Assembly: GCF_000374465.1 (NCBI RefSeq)
Contig: NZ_KB894528.1
Coordinates: forward strand, 109,022 to 173,021
Length of the DNA stretch: 64,000 nucleotides
Reading direction: 5' to 3'
DNA from: Ahrensia kielensis DSM 5890
GTDB taxonomy: Bacteria > Pseudomonadota > Alphaproteobacteria > Rhizobiales > Rhizobiaceae
Shown: positions 62,718-64,000 of the stretch, piece after piece
Numbering within the stretch: position 1 is the stretch's first letter
How the letters are laid out: every line of letters starts with the position of its first letter
Notes under the pieces: generated by a model
Told to the model about the DNA's origin: nothing
The model's input: only the letters and a program-made list of their open reading frames with translations
Database searches by the model: none
Made by a program: the position numbers and the translations under genes

Positions 62718-64000
62718 ATGTCTATTACCACCCGCACGCCTGATACCGTCTCAATCGTAAATGATGGAGAGGTAATCAATGTTACGGTTCGAGGGCAGGG
62801 TGATGTGATAGTCAACGCTGACGCCGATTCAGTTGTGTCAGCCGATCAAGTCGGAAACGATCTCCTCGTTAGAATGGCGAATGGTGAAACATTTCGCCTT
62901 GAGGATTATTTTTTAAACCAAGACGGTATCGAAGTTTTTTTCGTTGATGACAACGGACTTTTTTCTGTCTTGACGGAGGTTCTCGGCGGAGGGGAGGAAG
63001 CGTTATTCCTTCGAATTATCCCTGTGGCAGGCGCTGACGGTGTTGGTGCCTTGGGGGTTCTCGGCGCTCTGGCTGGAGTGGGAGCCGCTTCGGCCGTAAT
63101 TGGATTAGGTTCAGCTAGTTCTGATACCGATTCCGATCCAGAAGATCCTGAGCCTCGTACAGTGCCTGAGACAGACCCTGATCCAGAAGATCCGGACCCT
63201 GAGACAGACCCTGATCCTGAAGATCCGGACTCTGAAGGGGACGCTGACGCCGATTCAGACGCTGATGCGGACGCCGATGCAGATGCAGATGCCGATGCTG
63301 ATGCCGATGCCGATGCCGATGCGGATGCTGATGCGGATGCGGATGCCGATGCGGATGCCGATGCCGATGCCGATGCCGATGCTGATGCTGATGCTGATGC
63401 GGATGCGGATGCGGATGCCGACGCCGACGCCGATGCTGATGCTGATGCTGATGCGGATGCCGATGCCGATGCAGATGCAGATGCCGATGCTGATGCGGAT
63501 GCGGATGCTGATGCCGACGCCGATGCGGATGCTGATGCTGATGCCGATGCGGATGCCGATGCTGATGCGGATGCAGATGCGGATGCGGATGCGGATGCTG
63601 ATGCCGATGCCGATGCGGATGCCGATGCGGATGCCGATGCCGATGCTGATGCTGATGCCGATGCGGACGCCGATGCTGATGCGGATGCTGATGCTGATGC
63701 CGACGCTGACGCCGACGCGGACGCGGATGCGGATGCAGATGCCGACGCCGATGCGGATGCGGATGCGGATGCTGATGCTGATGCCGATGCCGATGCGGAC
63801 GCCGATGCCGATGCCGATGCTGATGCCGATGCCGATGCCGATGCGGATGCGGACGCCGATGCTGATGCTGATGCTGATGCTGATGCGGATGCCGACGCCG
63901 ATGCAGATGCGGACGCCGATGCGGATGCGGACGCCGATGCGGATGCCGACGCTGATGCCGATGCTGATGCGGATGCGGATGCCGATGCGGATGCGGATGC
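62718..64000 (+). CDS. large repeat adhesin with BapA-prefix-like head (cut by window end)
   Basis: An open frame from ATG 62718 (AGGGGA upstream) to the end of the window, 427 codons seen. Residues 1-105 resemble the prefix domain of Bap/LapA/BapA-like type I-secreted adhesins: [20 protein letters not shown] and [20 protein letters not shown], a beta-rich head that holds such adhesins in the outer-membrane channel. Residues 110-140 are a Gly/Ala-rich hydrophobic stretch; 140-174 are Asp/Glu/Pro-rich with two copies of [10 protein letters not shown]; from 175 on the chain is (Asp-Ala)n. Typical adhesins then continue with Ig-like or RTX modules, which are not visible here. There is no Sec signal peptide, as expected for type I export. 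The assignment to a named family is tentative. Confidence 0.8.
   Translation, partial: MSITTRTPDTVSIVNDGEVINVTVRGQGDVIVNADADSVVSADQVGNDLLVRMANGETFRLEDYFLNQDGIEVFFVDDNGLFSVLTEVLGGGEEALFLRIIPVAGADGVGALGVLGALAGVGAASAVIGLGSASSDTDSDPEDPEPRTVPETDPDPEDPDPETDPDPEDPDSEGDADADSDADADADADADADADADADADADADADADADADADADADADADADADADADADADADADADADADADADADADADADADADADADADADADADADADADADADADADADADADADADADADADADADADADADADADADADADADADADADADADADADADADADADADADADADADADADADADADADADADADADADADADADADADADADADADADADADADADADADADADADADADADADAD
63240..64000 (+). repeat. (GAY GCN)n repeat encoding at least 126 Asp-Ala units
   Basis: From 63240 to the last base the sequence is a strict 6-base repeat GAY-GCN with no frame break: 125 Asp-Ala dipeptides and one Asp-Ser (about 63252). 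GAT is much commoner than GAC; all four Ala codons occur, GCC, GCG and GCT often and GCA rarely. Synonymous positions vary without a clear longer period, so long exact hexamer tracts are avoided. The repeat reaches the window edge, so its full length is unknown. Confidence 0.97.

Noticed and set aside
63240..64000. CRISPR array or satellite DNA
   Set aside because: There are no spacers; the unit is a 6-base codon-pair repeat in frame with an upstream coding region.

Overview
The window looks like a chromosomal segment of a low-to-moderate-GC alphaproteobacterium of the order Hyphomicrobiales (Rhizobiales). The signs are a MucR/Ros regulator, the FeuN-FeuP-FeuQ signalling module, DivJ-like and PleC-like cell-cycle kinases, many small families typical of rhizobia (DUF6456, DUF5330, DUF1491, DUF1254/DUF1214, DUF992, DUF2147), and a Rhodobacter-capsulatus-type gene transfer agent (GTA) locus. 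The gene order feuNPQ, surface lipoprotein, ccmIEFH, degP, response regulator, kinase, glnE, PleC-like kinase, pepN is, from memory, close to that of Sinorhizobium and Agrobacterium chromosomes. No genus can be assigned from the sequence alone; the AT-rich intergenic regions and the Mrp sodium/proton antiporter would suit a marine or saline relative.

Layout. 1-4079: an Mrp (Mnh/Pha) sodium/proton antiporter operon whose first gene is cut by the window edge. 4093-7630: a small DUF6500-like protein, mucR, a DnaA-C-terminal-domain protein followed by a DUF6456 protein, sufE and a DUF5330 protein. 7949-12020: a DivJ-like membrane histidine kinase, a membrane-anchored peptidoglycan-binding protein, DUF1491, DUF2336 and a small protein. 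12030-15948: DUF1254/DUF1214 envelope proteins, a class A penicillin-binding protein and a DUF983 protein. 16081-26717: a GTA cluster in which g1, g2, g3, g3.5, g4 and g13, g14, g15 look intact, but the major capsid gene g5 runs directly, out of frame, into the last third of g12. The capsid C-terminus, g6-g11 and most of g12 are missing, so particles should not be made from this locus. 26777-35192: feuNPQ, a lipoprotein, the cytochrome c maturation operon ccmIEFH and a hydrolase-OsmC fusion. 35373-47811: degP, a two-component pair, glnE, an EF-hand protein, a PleC-like kinase and pepN. 48012-61717: metabolic and transport genes (two paralogous MFS transporters around a divergent uracil-DNA glycosylase and ETF-ubiquinone oxidoreductase, AMP nucleosidase, a GST, a YitT protein, an aminotransferase) and several small secreted proteins. 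61861-61950: tRNA-Ser(GCU). 61951-62717: an AT-rich stretch with no convincing gene. 62718-64000: the start of a large surface adhesin with a BapA-prefix-like head followed by an uninterrupted Asp-Ala dipeptide repeat that runs off the window.

How the genes work together. Much of the window is core envelope and cell-cycle biology: cell-wall synthesis, periplasmic proteolysis, cytochrome c assembly, ion homeostasis, and phosphorelay kinases that in relatives control DivK and CtrA. The accessory parts are the decaying GTA and the repeat adhesin. Regulatory signals that can be read directly include a hairpin burying the ribosome binding site of the DnaA-like gene, a perfect 16-bp dyad in front of the ETF-QO gene resembling LiuR operators, a promoter followed by a terminator-like hairpin ahead of GTA g1, a 38-nt palindrome between pepN and the PleC-like gene, and strong intrinsic terminators after degP and etfQO.
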